A stretch of DNA of 64,000 nucleotides from Climacteris rufus (Eukaryota; Chordata; Aves; Passeriformes; Climacteridae): positions 359,812 through 423,811 of the forward strand of contig VZRZ01004834.1 of assembly GCA_013398175.1 (NCBI GenBank), in the 5' to 3' direction. How positions within the stretch are numbered: position 1 is the first letter of the stretch; each line of letters starts with the position of its first letter. The position numbers and the translations under genes were made by a program. Under the pieces are notes generated by a model. It saw only the letters and a program-made list of their open reading frames with translations. It was not told where the DNA came from and did no database searches. Below are positions 25,901-41,007 of the stretch, in pieces.

Positions 25901-28357
25901 AAACTAGTCTCAGTAGTTTGACTTTGGTTTCTTGAGCTTTCATTTCATTGTATGCTTTCTATGATTCTTGAAATAATAGCTTAGAACAAATAAATTAGTT
26001 TCTTCTTCATGGACCTGTTCTTTTAATTATTTAATTCATCTGCACATAGGATTAAGGGTATGGATCAGCATTTCATGGCTGTTCCAGTTTTCAGGTAGAA
26101 ACCGAAGTTAAGTTTATCTGCTGTCTCAATCTCAAATGACATTAAAAAATAATCTAATAATGGCCACAGGAAGCAATAGAAATTTATGGGAAGGCAGCCA
26201 GAGAAAATGCGGTATTTAATTATTGAGAAGTACCTTGGGTCCAAGAAAGTCAGAAATCCTTCAGTGCAGAATTTTTAATGAAATAATTAGACACTTATGA
26301 CAAAGATTAAACTACACTTGCTTATGAGGATGAGTAAGAACTTTGACATCATTTGTAATGCAGGGTCTCTGTAAAGAGTTCCTGAATGATATTTACATTG
26401 GATATTAACAGTCCAGACTACCTATAGTGGGTAGACTTATTTTTCTATCTCTCATTAATAGGTTGCCATGAGTTTTAGCATATGCATTCTACTCTAATTT
26501 CTGGAAAAAGAGGTGGAACTTTTCTCTCCATTACCTTTGCAGAACTGTCTGTCTTCTGAGAAATGAAACTCCTTGTGCAGTTCTCTTTGTCTCCTAATGT
26601 TGGTTTTGTGGATCTCATACTCACATGAGCAGTGTCAAGGCTAACACAACGTTCAGGACATGCAGCCACTCTGTGACTTCCCTGTGGTTTTTCTGAGCTG
26701 TGCGTTGCTTCCCTCCCTCCCCTTCTATTTTCTCTAACTGATCATGTTATATTAAAAGATACCTTTTACTGTTATTTTAAGGTCTGTCTTTGTCTAGCTG
26801 TAGAACCTGTATCGAGTAGCATTGGGACTCTGACCAATGGTAGATACAATTTGGGATCCTTTTTTTTAGAGAAAACTAATCTGTTTGGAGAGGAGAGAAA
26901 GAGAAGAGGAAAATTCTCTGTCTGTAGCAGAAGTAAACTTAATAAAACTGCCATAAACTTAGTCTAAAACTGCCATGTTCCGTGTCAAACACTAGAGTGT
27001 TTTAATTAAGCACATAAAAAAGATTTAATTCCAGCTTTAAGTGACAGTCTGAACTCAGCTGCAATAATTCTCTGCAGTGAGCTAATCTCATGTTGATTTT
27101 AGGGAATTTCATTTTCACAATTTGCAGTAGAGTGCCTGTTCAAAAATAATTCCATTGCAACATGATGTTTGTATTTTGCTTACTGTTACTGTTTTTTTTT
27201 TCCCTCAATTATTCATATTTGTTGCATGCTGCTTACTGAAAACTATGACTTACGAGTTGACTTTTCCCAATATTATGTAGAATAAACTCAGGAAGTCTGG
27301 ATAATCAGTGTCAATATTTGGTTTCTTTGTAGTGCAATTTGGCCTTTCATTGCAATGTTAGGTTTCTGTATAGCACAGTTGTGTCTTTATCTGTGTTAAA
27401 GAAACGTTAAGAGCCTAAATCTGTAAGCATAGATAGCATTTGTATCAGAATATTGAACATTTTCATTAAGTACTGAGTCCAGGTAGCATTTATGAAACTA
27501 AATGTAGTTTTGCTTTTAACTAAATTGATCCTGTCAAACAGCAATATCAGGAAAAATTGCGAAAGTAACATTTTAAAATTTTTTTTAAAACTTGATGAGG
27601 CCAATACCTTTCTGGGTTGGGCATGTCTTCTTGAAGTGCAGTTTTGTTGGCCTTGCATAAACTTCAATGTTGGAGCTCACCGTGTGCTCATAATCCTTAG
27701 TTGTACTGTCCTCTGTTCTTTGAGGCTAAGTTGTCTTCAGAAGTACAAACAACAGAGTTTTTAAAATTTCATATTAAAAAAAAAATGGTGTGTGAAGGTG
27801 AATAAGATACATCTGTGGGCTGCAGCTGAAGGAAATTTCTAACATTTAGTAAAGAACTTCACTAAGTCAAGTTTACTGTTTCTAGCAGCCAAATGATTCT
27901 GGAATCTGCAGGAAGCAATTCAGTCAGTGGCCTTTTGTTTTCATACTTTTTACCATAGGTTTATAGACTGAATTATAACAAAAAATTGAGACTGCATAGT
28001 TGTTACTCGTGCAAGTTCTTTCTTTCACTCTTCCTTTGTGTCTTTAGAAGTCACAAATGGTAAAGAAATCACTTCTATAGTGCAATTTGGTTGTCACATC
28101 TTTTACATAGTAAGATAAAAAGTTTAGTAATTGTCAATCTATTTTATTACGTTGGTTTTGAGGAAAAAATGTAGAAAACCCAGAAGAATGTATTAGTACC
28201 AGGGTGACCATATTTTCACAATTAAAAGTTACATTATTAAGCAATACAGTTTTGTTTTCTACCTTGCCTTTAGCATAATTATTCTGTTTCTTTTTCTGCC
28301 TCTTCTTCAAGACAAATTGTTTAATCCCTTTGCCTACTCTGCAATATCCTTATCGAA

Positions 28358-28384
28358 TTATTTATTTATTTAATTATTTTATTA
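28358..28384. repeat. ATTT/AATT-type simple repeat
   Basis: Imperfect tetranucleotide tract of TTATTTATTTATTT form in the intron. Confidence 0.7.
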
Positions 28385-28955
28385 TCTCATTTATTTTGTG
28401 TATCACTATTTCTTTGTCACTGGTGTGAGAAACAAAACCAAAGTCTGGCTAGACATTGAAAATGCTTTCAAAGATACATCCAGATCTTTTTTCACTTAAC
28501 ACAGACATTCTTTTCTCCTGTAAGCCAGTTCTTTTACTTTCCCCTTGCTGTAGTTCACTTCTGTTCGTCACTTTACAACCAACAATTCTGCAACTATTCC
28601 TGAGTGTCCTTTTAGTTTTGTGATGAAGTAATAGGACACTTCTTTCCCAGGCTTTGAGAAATCTTAATTTTTTGCCTTTCAGAAAAAGCAGACCTCTCTA
28701 CATTCTTTACTAACCAGAACGAAGACAGCCACAGACATTTTAAACGAATATTCCAGCAAAGTAGTGCAGTACAATGTCATTTCAAGTTAAGCAGAAAATG
28801 TAGGTGACCTGAAGTCAGTGAGTCTTAAAGTGGAGTTTTAAAATCCAAGGTAATATCTCTATGTGACATGCAGTGGGTTGTGTGTATATGCATCTTGTTC
28901 TGACTTCCTGCACTATGCAGCACTGTGCCCTGTAATCATGCCTTGGTGTTTTTAG

Positions 28956-29022
28956 AAAATGACATCAGCAAGTGCCCAGTTCTGCAGCACTGAGCTTCCT
29001 GAAAATGCTATTAGGAACCTCA
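28956..29022 (+). other. Second exon-like segment (candidate cryptic exon)
   Basis: It is bounded by TGGTGTTTTTAG (AG at 28954-28955) and CCTCA|GTAAGTG (donor at 29023). It is 67 nt with one open frame, but joined to the RIMS2 exon (phase 2) it would give an Arg, a Lys and then TGA. It is therefore not a normal coding exon of this gene. Splice use is unproven. Confidence 0.2.
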
Positions 29023-31110
29023 GTAAGTGTATCATCTTCATAGAATATCAAGAGGTTAAGTTGCTCCAAACACAGTTTTCCAAATTTCTGGTCCAGTGTT
29101 TTGTCAGCTGGTATCATATGCTTGAATTGGTCCCTAGATGTAATTTATCTGCCAAAGTAAGTTTCTATTATGCAGCTTGTAATAGGATGAAGCACAAACT
29201 TTGCTGCAAAAAACCCATTTTCTTTGGTAAAAAAAAAAAACGGCAAAGACAAGAGTCTTTATGATAATGTTGTGATAGAAAGCAATGCATTTTAGCTGCA
29301 AGAGAATACATTTGTAATGACTTTGTGAAAATGCTGGACTTTAAGTGACTTCTTGGTGATCACTTAAAAAAATTTTAAAAATGCCCATCAAGGCAGAGGA
29401 GATTAAAGCAAAAAACCCCATCTGATTTGCATTATAATTCCAAATAAATTGGGAAACTTCAAGAAGATGTTGCATTCTAGAGTTCCAGATCAGCGCACAA
29501 ACCTGATTTTTTATTTCAAGAGATAGATTAATTTTAATTGAATCTTTTTGACTCTGGCATGAGGTGCTGGGCTGACAAAAATTGACCTGCTTCAGTTGTA
29601 ATCTTTGTGCTCCAGTTAGAACTGTGAAAAATATTTAAGCTGGAAGTAGAATCATAATTAGTTCAACAACCTCAACTCTTGAATATACTGACAACTCAAC
29701 ATTTATTTCAGCAATTCCACCTCCTCAGTAGGATGAGATAATTGCATTGTATTCCTAAAATGGATGTGTAGTGATTAATCTTCCTGTACCACTCATTAAT
29801 AGGGTCTAGAACAAAGAGGTATTCTTGAAAGAAACCAAATTTAACTTGGATATGCATTTCTTATAAAACAGTGTATATTTTGGGTACTTTGCCTGTCTCA
29901 TATCTCAAGTAAATGCAATGAAGACTGAAGAATTTGCTTTCATTTACGAAATATATATAAATATTTGAAGCCAGAAATTTGATCTTCTGAATCAGGTAGA
30001 ACTGAAATAAAGAATAATTTAATTTCTACTCAGAGGATTTTTTTTTAATGCAGAAATTCTTTCCAAAATTAGAATATCATTTAGAAAGACCCCGTAAACC
30101 AGAATGAGAAGGAAAAGAGGAAGAGATGTCACATAAATAATGGAAAAGGGAGGAATATTTTGTAGATGGGACTCAGTCAAAAAAACCTCTGGACGTTTGG
30201 ATATTAAGGGCAATACTAACAGTGTCTCAACTGCTGAAAAAACTTGTTTTGGATGGTGATAGGCTACATTGCAGTAATGACTGATGCACTGACATAGATC
30301 TGGGTCATTTTTACCTACTTTTCTTCTTTGCTCCTCCTTCAAGTAATTAAGAGTGTTTATAAGAATGTGTATGTCCTTTTGGTAGATATTCCCAAAAGCT
30401 GTCAGTTGTTTTCAGCGTTAAGCCTGGTGAAGGCAACCAAACCAGGAGATTTTGCTCAAGACAAGGATTTTAAATTTCACTTTCTATGTGGCATACAGAT
30501 ATTTCTTTCAGAAGCATTTTTTTTCTCTCTGACAGTGAGATTTATTTAAAAATTTATTCTGTGGTATGTCACCAAGTATCATAAAGCCTTACAACAGTCA
30601 GTTATGAAATTAACCTTAACTCCCTTCCCAAATGGCCAATTCTGCCTCTATTCCACTAATATAGAACTCCTGTATTAAATGAAAATATTCCCAAAGTAAA
30701 ATATTTACATAGCCTTAATGCTTATAAAACCCAGACTTCATGACACTGTCAAAGGAAATGAATTCCAGAGGTGTATGATCATCAGGAAAATATTCTTCTG
30801 GTATTCCAATCAGATGAATATAGGAGTAACCCAGGAGATCATAAATCTCATAATGACAGGAAAGGAAGATAAATTAGTCTCTTTGAACTCATCCCCAAGA
30901 TATGGAAAGCTAAAATTTTTATCCAGCGTACTGAACAGCAGAAATTAATAAACAATCCATAGATGTGTTGTCATAGCTTCTGTTTCACTAAATGAAAAGA
31001 CCGATCTTAATCTTACTGTCATTTGGACAATGATCTATCTTTTATTTCGCATGTATATTAGTCTTTGTTTCCATCACGGGTCACCTGGACACCTTGATAC
31101 CCAACACAAG

Positions 31111-31131
31111 TTTGGACCTTTAAGGTCCAAA
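31111..31131. repeat. Near-perfect 21-nt palindrome
   Basis: TTTGGACCTT (31111-31120) and AAGGTCCAAA (31122-31131) are exact reverse complements around one T. It may be a cruciform or protein-binding site, or a relic of a transposon terminal repeat; no partner copy was noticed. Confidence 0.85.
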
Positions 31132-32508
31132 TCAGTCATCTGAAAGTAGAGATACAGCAATAAATCTCAAGGTATTTTCCAAATGACTAAAAGTAATTTC
31201 TAAAATTAATTAAACTCCCAAATTCACTGTGAATGAGAGCCAAGTTCTGCAATGTATAACCACCATGGATTTCAAGATCAATGTAACTGTTTCTTTCTTT
31301 ACATAACAAGGAACTTTATGACCAGCCTGCATTTGTGTAAGGGAGCTCATAACTGTGGTAACTGTGTATTTCATGAAGAAAAACATTATCTCTTTATCTG
31401 AGTGTGTATATTGGAATAATTTCTGTGCTGGGTGCATTTACATTGTTGGTAATCATAATTGGATTTATTTTTTCTGACTGTTTGCTTTCTTAAATTTCTA
31501 TAACTTGGAAAGTAAGGGATCTAAGTACATACTGCCTGTGAACACTGAGAAAATCAGCTTACACCTTGAATACACCATCCTGAGACAAAGAGTAAAGACA
31601 GATATCTGCAAACTGCTCATGAGTGTATTTTCATCTTCTGTTATTAGTATTTTATATTATTAATCATGCATAATGCTTTGTTAGAAATATTTTAAATCAC
31701 TTTTTGTGTTTCTGAAAGGTGAAAAATTAGAACTTTTTATGAAAGTGAAGAATTAAAATCTCTTCTGTAGCAGATGAAGTTTTCAGTGCATTGTTTCAAA
31801 AATCAATCAAATCTCTGTTCTAGGCCAGCAGTCTCAATAGTGAGACACATCTCGTTGGTGAACCATCCAGAACTGCAAATGAGGCATAAAGCAGGATTCA
31901 TGTACTGTAATGAGGTGCAAAGAAATATCAATTGATTGTAAGTCAGCTGAAGGTAAAATTGGTTGGAATATAGTATTCTAAAGTACACGTTCTGCAAGGT
32001 GCAGCATCTACTGAATATTGAGCCTTTTGTATAAGTGTGTATTATACATACTTCTCCTTCAACCATCTGTAACAGCTTTCTGTTCCTATTGGGTAAAGCA
32101 ACTATTCCTACAGCCAGGGGAATGAAATCTCAGCTAGATATTTTCTAACTCTGATTGCGTGATTCTTCCCCCTGAATAGTACTTTAATACTTTTAGAAAT
32201 ATTATTCATGTATTATATACCACATGTATGAATATGGGCAAATGTGTATATTCATACTAAAAGGTTGGGATGCCTAGCCATTTCAGTAAACTATCAGAAC
32301 TCTGAAGAAAGAAGAGAACTGATGATGGGATCATTATATGACCCGGAGTTTCCAGAAATTTGTTTTGTGGAGATGTATTTCTCCTGTAGGTAGCTGACCA
32401 GTCCTACAGACATGAAACAAAATTAGTAGCATGTATGAATTATTTTAGTACAAAATAGAATCATGCTCTTGCGGGTTGAAGAATTAATTTTTACATTTTT
32501 TAGAAAAA

Positions 32509-32527
32509 TTTTTTTTTTTTTTTTTTT
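32509..32527. repeat. Poly(T) tract, 19 nt
   Basis: Uninterrupted T run. It could be the reverse complement of a retroposon poly(A) tail, but no adjacent retrocopy is recognised. Confidence 0.8.
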
Positions 32528-35500
32528 GGTTTGCCAAATGATTTCTGCCTCAGTAGCTCTTTATATAAATTATGTTTTACATCAGGATAGTATTGTAAAA
32601 ACACCATATCCCTAGATTTTAAAGCTTCTTTTTTATATGTGATGTCTGCCATCAATAGGAGTTTTGCTAGAAACCATGAAGATCCCTAGAATACCTGTGT
32701 TATGTGTGGGGAAAATGCACAAGTAAGAAAAAGGGAGAGAATGCACACACCTGGACTTTCTTCTGTTATGGTGTCAGAACACAGCTAAGGTAGGAACTGG
32801 AAAGTATTCTCAAATCTAGCAATAGAAATACAAATAGAGATTTATATTCCTACCTCCTAAATGAAGTAATTAGACAAGCATAAGAACACTTCATTAAACC
32901 TATTTTTGGGCACTCTTGCAATTTTGGGTCACATGATTTTTTCCCACCACATGTTCCTCTTTCTGTCTGTATTAATTACACAGGAAGAAAAACATGGCTA
33001 GCCTACTAAACTGCACTCCTTAGTCATCCACATTTAGGTAGGATGAATCTGGGTGTCTTTGTTATTAAGGTCAAGCAACCTAAATTCAACCTCTGAATTT
33101 GCCTAAAATCAGTCACATCTTGATTTTTAAGCATAGGCTTCCCTAAGCAAAGAATACTTAGAAATGCCCAGACCTGGCAAGTAAGGCAGAACTGGGCACT
33201 GGAGTTTTTTGCAGACCAAGCAAGTTGTATATGTTGTGTAATATTCAGAAGCATGAGAAGGACAAAGATAGGGGAAATAATTAAAATTAAACATTTCATG
33301 TAATTATTTTCAACTGTTCTATGCCTTGTCACATTTAAATAAAATTTCCCATATTGCCTTTCAGCTAATGTATTAAAGAGAATTCCGCAGAGAGGTTTGA
33401 GGAGCCATAATCTATATTGAGCTAAGGAAATTAACCAATAAGTCAAAGTTATTCATGTTGAAGGTATCTTAAAAATAATTATACTGGGAGGTATACCCAG
33501 TTCTGAGGCATACTTACTGATTCATTTTAAGAATTAGTACTGTTGTGGTATAGTCTATCATAATTAATAACAAAGGTTTTGAAAGTCTAATTTTTCTATT
33601 TCCCTTGTCTAATTTGTTTGGTTTTTTCCTCTCTCTTACTCATCCTGAAATGTGCAATTTGTGTGGTCAGTGCCAGTTTTTCTATGTGTCCATACCAGGC
33701 CTAACAGTAGGATTTCCCAAGTGAACATATGGCACATTTCCTAGTAGCTGTGTAAGGAACAAAGTCAGACCTACCATTGTGTTATCTGAGTTTTAAAAAA
33801 TGTAGAATTATTTTATCAGTAGAAGTATTTATTGTAAGTCCTCTGGCATTTAATTTTCAAAAGGCTTCATTTTGTCCTTTCATAGATTTAGAATTTCATT
33901 AAACAGAAACTGATTAAAAAAATAAGATCTCAACTTCCAAATAATTTATTTGTAATAAACATTCTTTCCTAACTAATAAATATGCACACAAAATCTCATG
34001 TTTAACTTGCTTGCCCCTTTTTAGAAAGCTTTAAAGCCATACTGATCAGTGGATCAAGACTAATTCTTTCACTTACTTAGACCATGATGAGGTGCAGGGA
34101 AACAGAACTCAGCATACCTAATTAAGGACAGTCGGCCCTTTTCTGCTTAGGAAGTCCAAAGCTGCTCTGGAATTTCCCATCAAGACTTGGCCTTTTGGGC
34201 CGTTCTGTACTCGACTTTCTTGGGAATCTATACATGTCAAGGTTAGTTTTGTCATTCATTAAAAAGGAGACGGTTGCTTGCCTGTCTTTCCCTGTGTGTT
34301 GATAAAATTAGTAATGAGAATTTTCAGAGATGGGAATATCCAGATACCTGTAAAGGTGCTAAAGGTAAACTAACAGCATATCTTTGTATTCTATCCTCAA
34401 TGCAAGTAGATTAATCAGAGCATCCTCTTGAACATCTTGAGTATTGTTGTGCTTCTGGGTGAGTTCGTGACTGAGGAACAGTGCACAGACTGCTTTCACT
34501 GGCACTAGAGCAGTTCCAATATTTGGAAACGTGCTAGAGGCATAGTGTTGAACTGCGCTTTTGGGCCTTAATCCAAAGACTGTTGGCATGCAGTGTTATC
34601 CCTGATTTCACTGGAATTAGGCTACTTAGACAGTTGATGCTACCAGGAATGTAGCTCAACAGACTTTGGAACAGCAAAGTTCTGGTATCCTAAACACAGC
34701 AAGTAAGAGAAGGACTTGCGGTCGACACCTCTTGTGTGGACCACTGACATTACTCTTACCTGCAACCTTAATCAGATCACTTAAGCTTCATATCCTAAAG
34801 TATTTGATAGATAACACACTTACAAGGTTTGTGGTAATTAATGGATCTTTTGAAGCTCATTCTAAGGATAAATTATTATTATTTTGTTGTTTGGTATTAC
34901 TACTGGTGGAAGAAGAGATAAACTTTTGTGAGTCCTTTGTGCATGGGATAACAACAAGTCCAATAGAAACTCAAGAATGAGGTAGTTAAATACAACAGGG
35001 AGGCAGTTCCATGAGCTCCAGAATCAGTATAGCTTTAATGGAGCCTATATCTATAATAACATCTCATGTTTTTTATCCTATTTCTTCTGTGATGTGGTGG
35101 AGGATCATAATAACTTAAGTATCTTTTCTTATCACTTTTGGTAATTTTGTCAAAGTTCAGATGGCAGCAATGTGGCTGTTTCTGACCATACTCTGACTGT
35201 CTTTCTGCTATGAAAGTCAATTGGTAATGGCTCTCAGTTCTACGCACTCTTCCTCTGTGCACACTGACTTGGGTCTTTCTCCTCCTATGATGATACTAGT
35301 TTACACAGAGCTTGCTGGAATTTAACTGCATAAATACTTATGACCTATGAAATTATCCAGTCTCCTCAAGCATATTAATCATGATGATAGATGGTAATAT
35401 GGGGCAAAAAATGGATAAACAGACTGTCCAGGTTTCTAAGTCTCATATATTGGCTTAAACTGTGTAACTTATACTAAAGGGAGAGTACAGATTACAATTA

Positions 35501-38500
35501 AATGGCTACATGGGAAAAAGATGAAGGAGGACACAGAAAAAAATTAAATTAATATAGATGGAATGCCTCAAAAATTAAAGAAAAGAAGACACGTGAAGAT
35601 ACTGAGAATAAAATACAAGAAAGAAAAAACAATACTGGATGGTGCAAGATGAGAATGAATTTACTTTCTTTTGCATTACTATACTTTGGTAGTGGATATT
35701 TTCTGTGGCAAGGTTTGGTCTCTTAGCTGGAATTTCAATATCTTCCATTGTAGATCTGTGACCTGACTACCAAGGATTAAAATCAGTATCACTTTTCCAT
35801 TCTCAATTAATGTTTAACTCAGTGAATTAAATAGTTCTTTCAATATTTAATTATTTTACGGGAGAGAGAACAGCATCAACAGCAAAGACAAATTCCCTTT
35901 GGAATAACCAAGGAGGTGTTGATAGGAACTTTGTGGACATATTTTAGGAAGCCAGAAGAGAAACACGGGACTCAGTTTTCCATTGTTCCTAACACTGTTC
36001 TAACTGACAAGAAGAATGGTGCACTTTGAATGACTATTCAGGCGCCAGTGCAACAAGAGGATTAATTTTTGCCATTCTTGGATGGAGACTGATGCTTCCC
36101 TGTAGCCTGGATTTAGGTACTTTTATCCTTTTGGGGTTGAGGCTTTATCTGTATCCCTCTCTTTATTATTTTCTATATTAGGTATTCAGAATACTGGCAT
36201 CTATGACTCCTATCATTATGTGTTTAAATGTACAGTTGTAGATTTCACATTAGTTGCTAAACTTCTCTTGTGAAATGGAACCTTTGAACACTGATCTGAT
36301 GAAATACGAATGAGTGTTTGATTTATCCCAAAAGAAATTCTGGTTGCATTTCCTTTGCAGTAGTGAAGTGAAATGTCCATCCTTGAATGGACTTGCCATT
36401 AGTTCTTAAAATGATGTCCCACCTTGGAGCATCAGTTTGCTAATCTGACCCAAAATGTCTTACAAACAGTAATAATATAACACTATCTAATGTGTGAGGC
36501 CACGGTTGATAACTAACCTGTCTGAAAAGAATTTGTTCAGATTTTTTTTCTTTTCATAATGAATGTCAGTCAGAAACTTTTAATCATATTTAACGAAATG
36601 CTTTCATAAGGGCATATTGGAGAGCAGTGATGCTGCATTACAGGTGTTTATGTGCTGTTAATTACACAATTTTATTTAGCATCTAGGTGAAAAAAAAAGT
36701 AGAGGTTAGACTTTTATCCCACTTTTATCCCCAAACTTTGAGTCAGCTCTACCATTTTGTTTTGTGTTTCCATCAAACTATACTTATGTACTATCCAGTA
36801 GGTTAGAATGGAATTGAATCCAAAATTGAACTTGATAGTATCTTTTATCCTGGAAAAAAATCTTTGCCTTATGAGCTGTAATGTATAGCTTGAATAAGGT
36901 TGTATGACTTTAACTTGTTTAAGCTACAATATCCTGTGAAATCTTTTTTATATGCCTATAATGTGATGCATGTAAATAATGTTTGAGATAACATATTTGT
37001 AGATACTGTCAAATTTTATATAATAGATTTACCTTTCTGAAATCTAGAATCAATTCAAGGAAGTGTAATCTTATGTTTGAAACAGAAATATTTTATATAA
37101 ATTGAAAAATATCCATTTTTTGTAGTTTTCTAGAATAACTCTTTTTCCTAAAAACTTGTAGCTGGTGGGTGTTTATTAAGATTCAGTTTGGCTACAGAGA
37201 GAGGTATCTGTATGGACCTCAGTGTAGCCTGGCTTAATGGATACAATGCTGCTTTCCCAGGCTTGTCTTTTCATTTTGTAATAGGCTGTCAGCCATGTCA
37301 AGTAGTTGCTGTGACTATCTGGTACTCGTTTTCCTCATTCTGTGCAATATCTTTAAAGTATTTGGTCTTCATTCCGATGAAATCTTTTATAAAATTGGTG
37401 TAAAAATGAAAATTATTTTTATTAAACCATAAATAGCAAGAGTGTGTAGATATATATTTTTGTAAGTATAAATACACAAAATACTATAATAAAGATCACT
37501 GTAAAATTATTTTAATGAGGCCCTCAAGGGATAGGAAATGCTAGAAACACAAGTGCTTGAGCAGTGCTTGGCTTACCTGGGTGTTCGCAAAATAAGCCTG
37601 TGCATGTAGGACCTCTTTTTATTCTAATGTGCATGTTGGAAAGTGTGGAGTGAGTGACCTGGAGAACAGAAAAGGAGACCTCCAGTTAAATATCAAATAG
37701 GGAAAAAAGTAATAACTGTCTTTCCCAACATTCTTACATGAAGCTTTTAATTTGGGAATGCTGAGGGTATAATTTCCTGAATCTTAGAAATTGCACTAAA
37801 TCACTGCCCTTCATAGCAGGAATTTTTTTAGTGTAACAAATAATGACACATTTGAAGATCCACAGCAGCATTGACATAAGGCAACTAGTACCTGAACTAT
37901 TTTGTTCTCAAACAATGTCAATGTGGAGGAAATACGTTTTATGTGTAGTTCCCCTGACTTGTTTGATTGTCAGTTCCATTCTGGTTCTCAAAGGATGGGT
38001 GCTTCAGTGGGTAGAGCCTACTCTGCTCATGCTTCTTCATTCCATTGCCTTCAGCCTCTTCTTGTTAGGTCTCCTTACTTCCTTGATTCTTCTCAGATGA
38101 ATGATGAAATTTTGGAAAAAGTGGAAGTATCTAAAAAGAGATCTTAGTAGGAAGTCCACACAATAGGGTCAATATGATACCATAGGCCACCTAGTAAATA
38201 CAGGAAGGAATTGGTTATTGGCTAAGGGTCTCATTAGAAGAGTCAGGAAAGAAAGGCAATTCTGTACTATTCATTTTTTGAAAAAAAATCCACAGTAAAT
38301 TCAATTTTGATGAAAATTCCAGATGTCTAAAAAAATATGTATTTCCACAAACCTCATTTCATGATAGTTGAATTTTCTGCTAGTAGCAACTGTGAAGTAT
38401 TTGCCTTTAAATGTATTCTTTTACTTTTGTTTTCCCTATGAAACATTTTACATGCATGAATATCTGCAGAATTCTCTTTATTCCTTACCCCAAAATTAAA

Positions 38501-41007
38501 TTAAGAAGTTAAAAGTTTTAAATATGTGTCTTTTGTCAGTAGTTTTAGAACAATCTTAAAAAAAAAAAGTATGCCATAACTTCTATTTTAAATATCTGAG
38601 AGTGCGACATAGAAAGGTGAATGTCAAATGTTCAGAAATTGGTTGCAACTACAGGAGAATTTAGACTCTGAGGACCATTCATAAGGCATACAACAAAATG
38701 GTGATGTACTTGAAATATATGATAAAATATTGGTCTTGTACCTACTCCATGGTCATGTCTCTGAACTGTTAAGTGGTGCATATTATACCGATTGGAATGT
38801 TTTGAATACTTTGTGACAAGATGATTCTGTTTCTTGGAGCAGATAAGAAAATTCTGGGGTTTTTGATGGAATTAATGTAAAGGCAAATTTTCTTATATTG
38901 CAAACATGAATTCTCTGTCATATAGGTAAGGTGGTTACCAAGTATTACTTTTTCATTTTATTATAGCAAGATAGCCACAAATACCCATCGATTCCTACTT
39001 CAGGATCTCAAAAGTTACTGGCTTTGACAGACATATAGTCTATTACTTTTCATCACAAATTGTAATGCATTGCTCAAATATAATTGCTTCCATAACGCAC
39101 AGCATGCTATCTATAGACATAAAAACAGGTATTAAAAACTATTTTGGGTAGTACTTTGTAGGGTTTCACATGAGTTTTGTCAACAGATTTACTAGCAAAT
39201 ATTTTCATGATTTTTTTTTCCTAATATTTGACATGGGTGGTAGTAGGGAGTTGTATATATCTCTTTTGCAGTGGCCAGGAGATAAATTTGTTCCTATTTT
39301 GTTTCTCTATATTTTTCTTTTAAAATCTGTGGTATAGCTGCTGTCTTTCTGGCCAAAGAAGTCTGGATGACTTCTTCCTTCTGAGCACATCAACATACTT
39401 TAATAAGCTGGAAAGATGCTTATTCTCACATCATCTGAGATTCAAATTGCTTTCACTGGAAGAGCTTTAATAATGGCCCTCATTTTATGTTGGTTTATTT
39501 GGAGATTTTGTAAGATTTTTGTAATTAGTGCTAAGATGTTAAAAGCTGTGGATAGAAAATGAGATATTATGAAGAAAATCTTTTTAGTTGTTATTTTTCA
39601 ATTTGACAGTGATAAAATATTTTCTGTACAGTTATGTAATGTCATCCTCTGGCACAAGCATTGAAAGAAAAGAGGAAAAAATGTATTTTAGTCAAGGATA
39701 CTTATTTTCTGTACATATAATGGTGTTCACAGTGCCTATTATGTTGCAAAAATCTCACTGTGTTCCATTAGAAGACTGATTCTGCTTCTTGCTCTTTGAC
39801 ATCCTATACTTATGTGTGCCAGTACACAGGCTTTTAAGACAGTGGGTTTTCCTGGAAGTAGACAGGTTTGGAGCACCCTAAGAAGTGATTGATTTGTCTC
39901 GGTTCTATCATGGCTGATTCAGTGCAATAAACTTTTAAAAGGTACTGGAGACTTCTCATTTTGAAATGCAGTGCTTATATAAAATGCAGCCATTCCTTTC
40001 AATAATTGTTCAGTTTTCCATAGTAAATCATTGCCTTGATGCTGCATGTGCAGTCCCTGGCAGCGTGGTTACATATAGAATGTATACTGTTTGCTTCAGT
40101 CATGGATTGTTACTACATTTAAATGTTTGCACTGAAAAACCTGTTATCTCGTATCAGATACAGTATAGCTTTTCAAATATGAGACGAAAGATCTATTGTT
40201 ACAGTCTCAGGGCTACATGTTTATTATGTGAAGACTATTTTTAGAGTGGTCTTTCTGCCCTTCAGAGCTGCCTTTACATTAAAAAAGTAAATTAAGAATT
40301 CTACATACATGGGCACGGATATTAGTCATTTTTACAGGGGAGGGAAGGAGGAGGGGAAGATGCAGAAATCCTCCTCCTCTTAGACAGTAGTAACAGTGTG
40401 AGGATGCCTTGTCCTCCTTTTTTTTTACTTCTGAGATTTTATTGCTGGCAGCCAGATGTGCTGAAACTCCTGACGACAGCATCTATTCACTGCGTGTTTT
40501 TAATAGGCTTAGAGAAATATGAGTAGAGTACATGAAAGCAGCTCAGCTTCACACTTCAGCTGGGAATGCCCAAAAAGCTTTCTGCTGTTTAGAATTCTTG
40601 CTACAGTCAGGAGAAAGCTGCACGGGTACTAAATCTTCTACGACTGAATTAGAAGAATAATGACTGTACAATTAACTATCAGCCCCTGCTCATTTAGGCA
40701 CAGTTTTTACAGAGATCAGGAGAAATATGGAACTTGATTGGCATGTTTGTATTTGATGGTGTGTACAAAATAGATGACTTTTAAGACAGGTGGTGAAGAA
40801 AAATAGAAGGGAAAGAAAGAGAGAAAATGCAATTTGAAACACTGCGCCAGGTCTGCAATTCTGTTTTATCTCATTTTCATGGGGTTTTCTCATCCCCTCC
40901 AAATATTTTACAAAATGATCTTTTTGGACAAACGTTGAACAACACTAGGTAAGTAGAAATAAAACATTTTTGCTTTATCATTTCTATTTTTATGCTGATG
41001 GTGATCT

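Larger units (their letters stand above)
22986..31110. other. 8 kb intronic DNA, largely featureless
   Basis: No gene supported. Open frames on opposite strands at 24632-25035 overlap in an A/G-rich tract and look like compositional artefacts. It holds an ATTT-rich run (28358-28384) and one exon-like segment (28956-29022). Confidence 0.55.

Noticed and set aside
33024..33446. 140-codon minus-strand open frame
   Set aside because: Longest frame in the window, but no domain, mixed hydrophobic and polar content, and no promoter or splice context. Expected by chance in 64 kb.
37843..38147. Two overlapping + strand frames, one strongly hydrophobic (possible membrane peptide)
   Set aside because: The Leu/Ile richness follows from a T/C-rich stretch. 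No signal or domain recognised and no expression evidence.
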